From assembly GCA_941918925.1 (NCBI GenBank), contig OW799233.1, forward strand, positions 179,831,235-179,895,234: DNA of 64,000 nucleotides, in the 5' to 3' direction. Positions 9,515 through 20,631 of this stretch are shown in pieces; the first letter of the stretch is position 1; every line of letters begins with the position of its first letter. The notes beneath the pieces are model-generated. The model worked only from the letters and a program-made list of their open reading frames with translations, had not been told where the DNA came from and searched no databases. The DNA comes from Phyto melanocephala. Lineage: Eukaryota; Arthropoda; Insecta; Diptera; Rhinophoridae. A program made the position numbers and the translations under genes.

Positions 9515-11420
9515 CTCAAATAAAAAACATGGTTGTGGTAATTATAATCATAATCAAATAGCAACACACTATGATTGGATTGTATGATTGTGGTGAAAAC
9601 ATATAATGGTTGCATGAAATCATTACTATAATTAATTTAGTTATCATTCAATGATCATATTATGAGTACAAATGAAACTTACTATCTTTGATATTTTTTG
9701 CAAAGAAAATTATTTTTTGTTGCTTTTACACAGAAAAAAATAAATATTAATTTCAATTACGAAATTAATACTATTAATTAAAAAAATGTTTAATTTTGCT
9801 CCAATCATCAAATTGATACTATTAATTTAATAAAAATTAATAGTTGTAATTGAAAAAATATTGCGAAAAATATCAATTAAAACAGTATTAAAAAATTAAT
9901 TAAAATTTTCCTAATTTTTAAAAATGATTTTAATTAATTGAATCATGTCTATCATTGGAATTTGCGATTTATATAAATAAAGAATTTATTGTATCAATAA
10001 TTTATATTATTAAAACTGTTTTAAATACAATTACCCAAAAAGGAAAAATTTATTTTTTTAATATTTTGGCATAACAAGTATATTTTAATTACATTTCATT
10101 ACTTATACAATAAAAATTTAATATAAGATGTAGGGTTCCACAAGTACACATACTATGCCAAGTCAAACGCCGGATTTCTGAAAATAATTGGTAGCATCAA
10201 TAACCTAGACATAATGGAATATTTACCGATAAAAAAGCTTCTTCAGAGTGTAGACTACTACTGACCTACCTATTAAAATGGGAATCTTGAGCAATATACC
10301 AGAATACAAGATATATTGGCTTTGGACACATCTAGAATTAAACTGAAACAATTTATTATATTTAAAACAAGATATATTTATTATGTGTGTGCACCTACCA
10401 GAAGTATCTCTTGTAGATTGGCCACTATTTTTTATTATTCTGCTCCTTGGATAACAAATATTAAGTTCATCCTTTGAAAGCAAATTTTCAAAAAATGTAA
10501 TTTAAAATAAAATTTTTTATTTTTTCAACTGACAGATATCTCAATGTTTTTTGAAAATATTTTATATCAATTAAAAAAATTAATTAAATGAAATAAAATT
10601 TTAATTAGAATTTGAAAACATGCCAAAAAATCAATTAATTAAAAAAATTTAAGGAATATTTTTTTCTGTGTAGTAATGAAAATTAATTCTAATTACCTTT
10701 ATAATCGCATTTTTTTTTATTAATATTGATTTACAAACTACTGTTTATAATTATTTGCTCAATTCACAACCAGTCGCGGGAGTCGTAGGTTCTAAGAAAT
10801 TAACTTCTTCATATTGAAGGAAAACGGCGAAAGTAGTTACTTTTTTAGTGATTGGATTCTAGCTGTGATGTATTTACACGACATTCTATAAACATGGATA
10901 AAATTGTAAGTGTTGTATTTTATAAAATGTGTACAACTACTACGATGTACAACACTTTGGCAGCTTGTGGATTGAGCAACTATTTCTTTGACTTTTAAAT
11001 ATTTTTTTTTTAAATTTCTGTATACTTTTTTATATGTCAAACTTCTCAAACAATAAAACTTATTCAGCAAGAAGAACAGTTAAAAACAAATTATTGTTAA
11101 AAAATCATAGATTGAATGCTTAAATGCTTTTGATAATAATGTTAGTTTTACGAAAATATTCTATATTTGTCATCATAATTTTGTAAAACATACTATTTTC
11201 AGATGACAACCATATCGAAGACTTTATGAAAAGTAAACATAATATATAATAATAACTTTTAAACAAACACATGATTATCGTAACAAAATATATGATAAAA
11301 AGAAATATTAAAATAACTTTTTCTTATTTTCGATAACCAAATATTGTTATAGAAACTATAATTTGACTGTCGTTATCATGTAGTAAAAAAGATGGTTTTT
11401 CTTTTTGTGTTCATATATTT
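9515..11420 (+). mobile_element. Family C repeat, copy 1 (interrupted)
   Basis: The left part (9515-9727) matches 44985-45175: ACTATGATTGRATTGTAYGATT, AAAACATATAATGGTT and ATCATTCAATRATCATAT. The right part (11090-11420) matches 45345-45690: GATTATCGTRACAAAATATATGAT and CAAATATTGTTATAGAAACTATAAT. The two ends are diverged inverted repeats of one another. A 0.94-kb MITE sits in the middle. No transposase. The outer limits are approximate. Confidence 0.6.
9729..10670. mobile_element. TA-flanked MITE nested in family C
   Basis: Perfect inverted ends CACAGAAAAAAATA / TATTTTTTTCTGTG, each bordered by TA (9727-9728 and 10671-10672), the target duplication of Tc1/mariner-type elements. The interior is very AT-rich, with many AATTAATTAAAA stretches near both ends, and has no transposase. 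The element splits family C copy 1. The uninterrupted family member at 44985 lacks it. Confidence 0.75.
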
Positions 11421-11429
11421 TATTCAGTC

Positions 11430-12780
11430 ATCTGATTAAATTATGGAACTAACTTGTAAAGAATTTTTACTTCGTTTTAGTATTAACATCATTTAAGAAG
11501 TTATGACCATTTGTATTCCTTGTTCATTCCCTTTTAAAAGAGTATCACAAGAAGGGTAAAATAAACAGTCCAATTACCTGAAAATGGTACTAACGGAAAT
11601 TACCTCAAATAAATAAAAAAACTTTATTACAAACAATTTGATACACGATACTACGAATATCTTTTATAGTTACAAAAACACTTATCAAGAATCTCCTCTG
11701 TAAAAAAAGTAGCCTGTAACATCAGAGATAACTTTTTGTTACACTTAAAGCACTGTTCATTAAGCAATCGTTTTATCTGCCATCTTTTGTACATGTTTTT
11801 TCACTCTTGCACATACACATGTGCCTGTTAAAGTGTATTTGTGTATAGAGTAGATATTGGTTTACTGGCTTATTGACCAAGCAAGGATATTGCCAATATT
11901 TTATTCTTCATCCATTTGTAGCACTTAAGGGTCATGATTAAATTTCAATTGCATTTTAAATAAAAATGACTCGTTGTTTACATTTTCTTTACGTATTTTC
12001 TTGAATTTATTTTCATTTTATCTGATTCATCATCACCATCAGCACCGACTTTAACAATCTCCTTTTGTTTTTACGTCTTCTCTTAATGGTTTTATTTGAA
12101 TTCATTATCAATAATAATTAGTGTATGTGTATTGATGGCTTAATGTAAAAAGGGCCTTTTTTGACTTTTAACGAAATCGCGTTTTGAAAATTTCTGGTAG
12201 CCTATATGCAAACACATCACGCCTAAGAAATTTTGTGAGCAATAATTAAAAACAGCGAATTGCTCTAACTCATTTCATTCTTTTTAATTTTATACAGTTG
12301 TTTTTCATCTTCTGTAAAGTAGTGACAAATCGAGATAAGCTACTTTTATATTAAGCGATCGATATGTGTGTAAACACATACATATAAATATGTATGAATT
12401 TATTTACGTTGTGTGTATGTAATATGTTGGAGAATAATTTTTCTTTAGTAATGTAAAGTGACCGAATTAATTTCGTGATGGAAAAATATCAATTGTTTAT
12501 AAAAGAAAAATATTTCAAGACAAAATTAAAAAAAAATGTAAAAAAATATTTTCTGTGATCCATGACAGCTGATGTTTACGGACAGTGGACAGCCCCAAAA
12601 TGAATATTATTCGGACAAATCAGTGTAGTATGAGATTAGCATTCGTTACTATTGTTTAAGTCCAGTTGTGCATCACTTAGAAATGACAAACAATTAAAAA
12701 CTTTAAAGCACTGGATTTAAATACGTTCTTTGATTTTAAAAAAGAATTTTCACTAGAATAATCTACACTTCAGTGTGTAA
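11430..12780. other. AT-rich intergenic DNA
   Basis: No convincing gene, RNA or repeat end. Short open frames lack family resemblance. Confidence 0.45.
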
Positions 12781-13330
12781 AAATGCATGCCTTAAGAAGA
12801 ATTGAGAATTGAAAATTTTAAAGTCAAACGTTAGGGTATAGAGATTTTTTGTGGCGCGTATGTGAACAAATCTGTAGATGATGTCATTGAATAGAAGTAT
12901 GCCGCCAAAGCTGGGGTGAGCATTTGGCTGATATTTTCTTTCCCTGCAGATAACGCGACTAGTCCATACACGCATGTAAAGTATACTCCGTAATGGACTA
13001 AGAATAATCCAAATATCAATCAAATGTATGGAGAAAACGTGGTCGATTTGGTATTACGATGTCCTAGGGCTGGACCATATAACGCATCGGAGAAGTCTCA
13101 AAATTACTCTTTGGAGTCGTTGGAGAACCTAAACGTCTTTGCATCAATTTATGTAATCGTTAAAACACGAGCACTTGTCGTTTAAATACAATCTCTTGTT
13201 TAAATATGGCATGGCTCATGACTGCATTACATAGGACCATGTTGTAAGTAGTCCATTTAGCCAAAAATTACCACGTAATCCAATATTACCTGCAGGGCGT
13301 CAATACTGAATTTAAAAAGTTTTGCTTTTT
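12780..13330. pseudogene. Decayed transposon coding relic, family ambiguous
   Basis: Base composition is less AT-rich than the flanks. On the plus strand, residues EHLADIFF near 12918 resemble the GGHLADIIF C-terminus of some mariner transposases. On the minus strand, 13040-13130 reads FSDALYGPALG, which resembles the FxDAS..AYGA motif at the start of the BEL/Pao RNase H domain. Both readings are broken by stops. I cannot choose between them. Confidence 0.25.
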
Positions 13331-14159
13331 AAACCGAGTAATTATAATCTTAGTAATAAAATTTTTAAGAAACTTTAAATAAGGTTGTTAATAGAAAAAA
13401 TTGTTCGCCTTATTTTAAAAATATATATTAAGAATAATTATTTAAGAAAAATAATCATAAAATATTGAGTCAAACAAACTTCAAAATAACCGAGAATTGC
13501 TTAAAATCTTTTTATATTATTTCCTTTTAAACTAATACTGATGACAATTCAAAGAAACAGTGATAATAAATCATAGACCTAATCCTAAAATGTTACTCTA
13601 CAGCAAAGTATTTTAACTATTTATTGTGCCTGTGTGCAACTTTTTGTTATTTAGAAAATAGTTTTTTAGTCTTTATTGTTTCATAAACTTTATTTAAACA
13701 AAACATTTGCAAAAAGTTTTTGATGACTTTCAAAAACCAATATGTTTGTGTGTGCAAATGTGTATACGAGTATTCCTCATTGATTTTATGTTGCCGTATT
13801 GTATCATAAAATAATTTGTTGCCAAACAAACTTGTACACATACAACAAACAGAATAAAAATTAAAAAAAAATAAAAAAAACATATAGAAAGGAATTCTCA
13901 AAGGACAATAAATACAATGTAAATATTTATTTATGCTAAAAACAATTTCGAACAAAAAAATAAAACATAATCTGGTATTACCAGTAAAACTTCTTCTTTC
14001 TATACACATACTTTGTGGAGCTAATATTTGGTTAGAAAATTTCAAAGTTTTAAGAAAGTCAACGCCAATTGGTAGGAAAATTGGGTTTTTTATTTTATTT
14101 ATAATTTATATTTCTTTCAAGCAAATATAGCCTGATATGAAATATTATTTGAAAATTTA
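13331..14159. other. AT-rich intergenic DNA
   Basis: The 132-residue minus-strand frame at 13647-14045 is Phe/Tyr/Ile-rich translation of AT-rich DNA with no domain. Nothing else was supported. Confidence 0.45.
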
Positions 14160-14169
14160 TAAACTAGAT

Positions 14170-14796
14170 CGAGGCATATCCATAAGGTATATGCATCCTG
14201 ACAACAAACACAACAATTAAAAAACACATGTATTTTGTTTTTGTATATATGCCGGCATATGTCACACAATTTTTTTATTTTCTTCTTTAATTTGAATAAT
14301 TTATTAAAAAATTTAAAGCGAAAACTTTTTGTTCATGATTTTGTATCTTTTAAAACGTTTTAAACCAATTGAAGTTGCGGGTTATTTTTTGTATAATAAA
14401 ATTAAAAAAAATTAAATTTGACAAATGCAGGCATGACTTTTAAAAAAAGTTGGTAACGCTCAAGGCGAACTCATACAGGTGAAATTATCAGCACATGATG
14501 ATGGGGAAGCACAATGTCTAAATTTGTTGAATTCTTTTTGATTCCAGTTGTTAATGCATGAAAGGAAAATCAGATTTTGGATTCCGAATTGAACATTTAA
14601 CTAAATTGTGCTTGTTTATATAAAAACAACTGTTCCATCTCTGTTATAAAAATTGGCTTTGACAAAAAAAATCCCCTAAAAAGTTACTTTGTTGTATTAT
14701 CTCGCCGTTGCATATGCCTTGGTAACGCTTATAAAATTTATATAAAAAAAAAGAAATAGTCAGCTGATTGGATACGAGTACCTTATGGATATGCCT
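14170..14796. mobile_element. MULE-like MITE with 10-bp target duplication
   Basis: The inverted repeat AGGCATATCCATAAGGTA (14172-14189) is matched perfectly by its complement at 14779-14796. TAAACTAGAT flanks both sides (14160-14169 and 14797-14806), a 9-10 bp target duplication typical of Mutator-like elements. No transposase. Parts recur elsewhere: AGGCGAACTCATACAGGTGA near 14463 resembles 47900, and the CCCCTAAAAAGTTACTTTGT region near 14673 resembles the opposite strand of 25110-25150. Confidence 0.75.
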
Positions 14797-14806
14797 TAAA
14801 CTAGAT

Positions 14807-15375
14807 GTACAAAACACCACGTTTGACAATTTTCATCCTACTGTCTTTAAGAATTCTATTGGCTCCAAAACTACTGAATAGATTTTAATAAAATTTCGAA
14901 TCGATACTTCGGCTAATATATAGTGTCCGTTTTATGGCAATACAGTGGCTTATTTTTTACAGCAAATAAAAAAATATAAAATAATGATACTAAAAGTTTG
15001 GTAAGAAATTAATGCTTACACGATCAGGACAGAGGGAGGAGTATAAAAGAAATTGATCTAAATAACAACAATGAAGTATTAAGTTGTAAGGGCTAGAAAT
15101 ATGGACTGAATGCAACTTGTACACTTTTGATGATGTATTGAAAATTAAAAAAAATCTAACATAAATATTACATAAAACAAAACTTATAATAGTGTTGGTC
15201 ATCTAATAAGCACACCCCAAGATGCATTAACTTCAATCCAAATATTGAAGAGTATTAACCAAAGCATATTTATTCATCAGGTGATCGCAGTTGGAATAGA
15301 GAGTTTTTTTGTTTATGTTTTTTATATATAAAAATTGAAAATTGAAACAAATTGGAGAAGAGAGAAAATGGTCAT
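14807..15375. other. AT-rich intergenic DNA
   Basis: No supported feature. Sequence up to about 15370 may be part of the Tc1 relic that follows. Confidence 0.4.
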
Positions 15376-15580
15376 GTAAATCCTAGCCACACTACTGAAC
15401 AACCTCCACTATGCCTTGCGGGTTTAATTGTACGGGACGCTAAATATGTTTCTTTCCATCATATCGATTGAGTTTCGACTTGTTACACCAAACAATATCT
15501 TTCCAATATAAATTCCACTTATTATTTTGTTGTGGTGTCACTTGTCATCAATAAACTTGTATTTGAATTTCGGATATTCA
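15376..15580 (-). pseudogene. Tc1-like transposase fragment
   Basis: The minus strand reads NNKWNLYWKDIVW, then CNKSKLNRYDGK. This corresponds to the Tc1-family segment around the second catalytic Asp (VLWSDESKFN..DGK), here with SDE mutated to CNK. It continues towards the KHGGGSVMVWG region, where IVEVVQ..CG keeps the spacing. Stops and frame shifts are present. Only about 60 residues survive, with no inverted repeats recognised, so it is a dead internal fragment. Confidence 0.5.
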
Positions 15581-16330
15581 TTGTAAAGCATGTTTGCATA
15601 TAAATTTACTTGAGCATAAGTTTTTTATTGCTTAAAAGACTATTTGAATAAATTGTCTCTGTTTGTTTACATGCAAATCTCTAGCGTCGGAATAAAATTA
15701 GGATTTCTTTCGTAAAGCAAAAAATATTTCAAAAGCCTTTTACAACTTCTCAATTAGGTATACTTATGTGAGTATGCGTGTGTGTATATACGCCTGAATG
15801 TACTTATGTATAAATGTAACCAACCCCTTGTTCTTATAAAAATGAAAAAGAAATGACATTCAAAATTCTATATTCAAAAGAATAACAAAATTGATAAAAT
15901 GATTGTGGTTTTTTATATGTATGTACATTCTTATAAATTTTGCGTACTTTATTTTAAGGGGAAAAAGAATACATTTTCTATTTGTGTTAGAAATACAAGA
16001 AACAACTTTTTACACTTACACAGTTTTATTTATTCTAAAAATATCAATTATACTAATGATGATTGATGAATTTGGTTTTAACAATTAATTTACTGATTAT
16101 AATAAGCACAACAATAACAAGAAAAGTTTTCCTTCTAAGGAGAAATAAAAACGTCAATTACTGTTTTTGGAACGGAATTTTTATTTCATACAAATCTTTA
16201 AAGTGTCATTTGAATAAGTGAAATGAACCCAAATTTTGTGACACATTGACAAGGTACTCAATTAATTTGCAAACGAAAGAAATGCAAACCAAACACAACA
16301 CAAAAATTTACTTAAAAATAAACATTTAAC
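15581..16330. other. AT-rich intergenic DNA
   Basis: No feature supported. GTGTGTATATACGCC-type simple sequence lies near 15770. Confidence 0.4.
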
Positions 16331-16629
16331 GAGGATAGATTTTGAATATCTGGAACCAGAACGTGGCATTCGATAGCTACCAGTACTTTAATAAAGAAGT
16401 GAGTTTTGGGTATTTACAATCTGCGGATTCTATTAAGGATTTTCATTTTTCTCACGTAATAAGTTGCCGTGATTTTGCTCTTGGGGGTCAATTAAGACAG
16501 ATTCTTTTTTCAGAATTAAAATTAATTTTAAAATTATTGTTAGAGATAGATAAAAATAGGACTTTTGATTAAAATTACGATCACCTTGAATTAGAATTAG
16601 AAAGCAGTTTTGAAATTTGATGGCTGTCC
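16331..16629 (+). other. Unassigned open frame preceding non-LTR relic
   Basis: A 76-residue frame (16342-16572) of normal composition sits just before the RNase H relic. No domain was recognised. It may be an eroded upstream part of the same retroelement or chance. Confidence 0.2.
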
Positions 16630-17385
16630 GAGATGTGGCACTTTAGAGGAGTACGAAATTTAGAGTTGTTTGTAAAATTATCCTTTGTTTTTGAAAATAT
16701 CCAGGCAGAAATACGAACCACCACGACCGTGTTAATATAAAATTTTCCTGCTCCAATAGAGTATTGTACATTAAAAAATTATGATTATCTAGAGATAATA
16801 TGAATACCGGGTCATTACGACATAAATGGAAACGAAAATACTATAACTTTGGAAAATACTAAAACCTTTCAGCGTATTATAAATTAACTTAAAGTTCAAG
16901 CAAACAGTGGTAAAATACTGATGTCGGCAAAGTGACCCAATTGTTAAGAATTCAAAGGAGATCCCGAAAATGAATAGACCAACTTTTAGGAGATTAAATT
17001 GTATTATAAGAGTTCACCGGACTTGAGAACTTATCTTGATTGGAACTGTCACAAATACGACATGTAGAGCATGCGAGGAAAAGGACTAGACTTTGGTACA
17101 TTACCTTTGTCATTGCCCTGCGTATTAGACTTTAGCTTTAACGTGAATACTATGCCAAACTTGGATTACCTAAGGAACTCCGACTAGAGATCCATAAGGA
17201 ATTAAGCTGGGGGGGACTGGGTTCTTGGCCTAGTCGACATTCACAGGAAAACAGTATTATGATTTTAATAGTTGTATTTCGTTTTTCATTTAGTGCGTAC
17301 AGTATTCCCAATTGGGTATACATGAATACCTGTCGTGGGTTTGGAGTTTTAGTACCTCTGTTTAGAACCTAACCTAACCTTACCA
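16630..17385 (+). pseudogene. Non-LTR retrotransposon 3' end with RNase H relic
   Basis: At about 16810 the plus strand reads VPGHYDINGNEN, matching the WVPGHSGIxGNExAD end of the retroelement RNase H domain. About 200 bp later come TCRACEEKD and LVHYLCHCPA, matching the C-terminal zinc-knuckle-like segment (CRxCxxxxET..HxLCxCPAL) of LOA/Jockey/I-type elements. Several stops and frame breaks show it is dead. The 3' tail ends in CCTAACCTAACCT (about 17370-17382), a repeat tail seen on some fly non-LTR elements. The reverse transcriptase domain is missing (5' truncation). Confidence 0.6.
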
Positions 17386-17392
17386 AGATTAA

Positions 17393-17868
17393 TCTTTATA
17401 TATAAAAGTGAAACTCTGTGTAGACTCCGAAACTGTAAAACCGATCTGACTCAAACTTTGGCAAGTTGTTTTAAACATTCCAGGGAGTGTTTATGGGTGG
17501 CAAAAAGTGGGCGGGGCTACGCCCTAAAAAATTAGTTATCAGTTTTAGCTACTTGCACTGGACCGAGTTTTCTGAAACCTTGCACACATATTGAGCTCTC
17601 ATAGCTACACAATTTCGTGATTAGAAAAGTGGGCACCACGCCCATAAGAAATATGTTATCATTTTTAGCTACTTGCACTAGATCGATTTTTCTGCAATTA
17701 TGCACATATCTTGAGTTGTCATGAGTATACATTTTCTTGATTAGAAAAGTGGCAGTGTCACGCCCATAAAAAAAGTTATTATATTCAGCTACTTGAACTT
17801 CACCGATTTTTCTTAAACTTTGCACACATATTGAGCTGTCATGACTATACAGTTGCAACGTTGTCAAT
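17393..17868 (+). mobile_element. Truncated Helitron, copy 2
   Basis: Starts TCTTTATATATAAAAGTG after an A and continues with the same unique leader as the element at 388 (GAAACTGTAAAACCGATC, CAGGGAGTGTTTATGGGTG). About three internal satellite units follow. The GC-rich 3' end is missing and homology stops near 17868. It inserted directly after the non-LTR relic's CCTAACC tail. Confidence 0.75.
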
Positions 17869-17869
17869 T

Positions 17870-18720
17870 TTTTCACAAAATACTTTTTTCTTTTATTACG
17901 TTTAGCAGCCGTTTAACAGTTCACACATTTCAACATTATAAACCGTTGATGTTACGCCTACCTTGTATCATTGTACCTTATCTGTAGCGCTACTGTGGAT
18001 ACCAAAAAATTCCTAATTTTCTACTGCCGTATTGATATTTCACAAATACAAAATTATTGATTTAAAAATATTTGTGTAGAAACTATATTAGCGCCGTTGT
18101 GTATCGTGTATCAAATCAAAGTGTACCTAGGTTTTCAAATCTCAACAGAGGCAAAACAATTTAACCTAACTTCTGACAACAAAAAAGGTCAGTCTCACAA
18201 GGTAATTTTCGAAGCTCTCCTATAAGGAGACATGACAAATGTTTAGCAAAGACTTCAACCACACTACTACACTACTACATAATCACAAGGAAGCGTTGTA
18301 TTGTTGTTCCTTGTTCAACACAGATGTTCATAGTTTATCAACATCAGATAAATGTTGTTAATTTATATCGACAATGCTGTGGCAATAATTAAAACAATAG
18401 TCAGAAAGCGTTCAATTGTCGTTATCATATTGTGAAAACATTGTAAATTTGGTAAACAGATTGTTGTATCGATGTTGATAATACATCCATCAATGTCAAA
18501 AAAAACTTAATACTGATTCTATTTCTCTATCTGGGTAGTTTTTTTTTTTAATTTTCAAATATATTCATACAATTGATAATCAGCAAATAAGGCTTCCAAC
18601 TGAATTCAAACGTTCAATTTGTTTAACTCTTCAATTCCCATAGTCAAAATTAAACGAATTTTTATTTTATTTTTGGCTAAAATAGATTAGATATGTGGTG
18701 AAACTGGGCATTGTGTAAAG
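17870..18720. other. Intergenic DNA, no feature seen
   Basis: Slightly less AT-rich than average between 17900 and 18330. No splice-linked exons or transposon termini were identified. Confidence 0.4.
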
Positions 18721-19521
18721 TTAATGGTTTAAAATACCCGTTTTTTTTAAATCTTTTTATAGATACAAAACATGAATTTGTTAATAATATATATTTATTT
18801 AAAGGAAAAGATTAAAATTTTTTTATTGTGGAAGCTGTACCAACATATTATATGCAAACCGATATTTCACTTCGCACACATTTTTCTAGTGATAGGATCC
18901 AATGCATAACAGTTTGATACAACGTTGACAATACTATTATCATGCCACTTAGCTGCAATAATTTCTTCGGAAAATTTATAACATAGCTTACCCCTTAGTT
19001 CTTTTTTCATTTCTTTTGAGCTTGGCATATTGCCATTCTCACTACGGGTTTCCCTTATAGTGCCAGTTGCTAAACATTATGCTCGCGTAAATATTTAAGT
19101 TATGGTAAACCGGTTAAAAAGTTATCGAAGTACAAATTGTAAGGTCCCATATCTTGGGGCAATCTGGAGTGGAGCTCTCAACTGACAGCAGCTCCTATGA
19201 CTAAATCCGGCTGCATCTTTAGACTTGGTCCTGAAGCACGGACGTACTGTCTGCAAAGTGGTGATATTGTTGAATTTCATTATTAGGTCATTGTACGTGT
19301 CACTCTTTACTTCTCAAAACATTCTCATATACTTTGGCATCAAATATCCTGTAAGCAACAGTATTGCGATGTAAACTCTTATTTCATTAACAGTCACAAC
19401 ATTCAGTGTAAGATTTCTTTGTAAAGCATACAAATTACTCATATCAACTATGAGCTCAACAAGATTTTTGCTATAAAGTAATTCAAAAATTCCACGGCAG
19501 TCATCTCTTCCTGTAAAGGCT

Positions 19522-19821
19522 ATAATAAACGGCATGTTTTTTACATCTGACTTTAAAATTTGTGAGACATCTGTTAATCTACATGTCTGTCAAAATTGTA
19601 CTTTTACGATGACTGCTTTGCAGCAGCAGAGATTTCTGCCAACGACTGATGTCACATGTTTTTACAGAAGAAAATAGAGCGCACTCTTATTAAAATTTTA
19701 TCAGATGTGTCAACACATGTGTTTTTACAGAAGTAATGTTTTAAAGGTAACACACGACATGTTTGTATTAACAGTGGAAAATTTGACAAGTCAGATGTAA
19801 AAAACATGCCGTGTATTATCT
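19522..19821. mobile_element. MITE nested in piggyBac relic
   Basis: A perfect 23-bp inverted repeat runs at 19529-19551 (starts ACGGCATG, ends CATCTGAC) and 19792-19814, extending to 30 bp with one mismatch. The interior has two copies of ACATGTTTTTACAGAAG-like sequence (19650s, 19720s). It separates the acidic/basic N-terminal coding part of the transposase from the FELLYSKNL part, so it inserted into the element. No unambiguous target duplication. Confidence 0.7.
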
Positions 19822-20248
19822 CCTTAAGTTAGTAAAAGTTTATTCGTCACAGTTTCCTTTGCCACAAGAAGCAAATGAAGTATTGTAGATATTGTTTTCC
19901 CAGTTTTTAATAGTGCTGTTGTTCTTCCTTTTCTTCTTGGACAAAGTTTCGATAATTTCATCTTCTCTATCTACATTATGTACACTGTTTTCTGTGCATT
20001 TTGCAGTTCTACTATAGACCAAAGCATGCGACCAGGAAGATGACTAATACTAGCTTTATTTTCAACACCACTGTCTTCATCAGTCACTTCGCCATCATCA
20101 GGTGGAAATAAAATAATATCATCTACGTCTTCACTGGCATAAAAGATATCGCCAATCTAATCTTATGTCAACCTATGTTGCATATGAGCATACAAATTAT
20201 ATTTATAGTGTAAATAAATAAAGTATTAAGAATACCCAGTGTCACTTA

Positions 20249-20627
20249 CAAGTGACAATTGGTATAGATTGTTATTTTTTATGAGAACCAAATAATTTTT
20301 TTAATAAATTCATATTAATAATTGAAGTGAATATTTCGAAATAATAAAGAATAAAAAAATTTTGAATTCTTACCCTTTTGGCATTTTTATAATTTTTTTT
20401 TATCGCAAGACACACTAGTATGTAAAAATCAAAACCACTGCTTAAAAGTGCTCAAAAATTCCCTATTTTAAATAATGGCAGCAATGCCAAAATAAAATTA
20501 GATACAAAACAGGGTGTTGTCTGTATATTATTGATATTTTTATTATTCATTGGTGTCTGTATTTATGTTTAAAAATTTCGTTAATCTTTGTCACCTGCAG
20601 GTGACTGCAGGTGCAGGAATTGCCGGG
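20249..20627. repeat. piggyBac terminal region with palindromes
   Basis: GTCACCTGCAGGTGAC (about 20590-20605) is a perfect 16-bp palindrome followed by a second CTGCAGGTG. CAGTGTCACTTACAAGTGAC near 20250 is a related hairpin. These flank the non-coding 5' end of the element before TTAA and probably represent subterminal transposase sites. Confidence 0.55.
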
Positions 20628-20631
20628 TTAA

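Larger units (their letters stand above)
18850..20627 (-). pseudogene. piggyBac-type transposase relic with one terminus
   Basis: On the minus strand an acidic N-terminus (SEDVDDIILFPPDDGEVTDE, about 20075-20140) and a basic stretch are followed by FELLYSKNLVELIVDMSNLY..VTVNEIRVYIAILLLTGY (19330-19500), the start of the piggyBac DDE domain. NLYFDNFLTGLP near 19080-19140 matches the later LYFDNFFTSLPLL motif. The middle is deleted and frames are broken. The 5' terminus is recognisable: CCCGGCAATTCCTGCACC read on the minus strand, ending at 20627 next to the TTAA target (20628-20631). The other terminus was not found; it may lie near 18730. A MITE is inserted in the N-terminal region. Confidence 0.75.

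Noticed and set aside
13647..14045. 132-residue minus-strand frame
   Set aside because: Composition is that of random AT-rich DNA (Phe, Tyr, Ile, Lys, Asn), with no domain or splice context.
17370..17382. Telomere-like CCTAACCTAACCT
   Set aside because: Position at the end of a non-LTR relic and the fly context favour a retroelement 3' tail over interstitial telomere DNA.
17532..17876. 114-residue minus-strand frame
   Set aside because: Repetitive peptide from the Helitron satellite units of copy 2.
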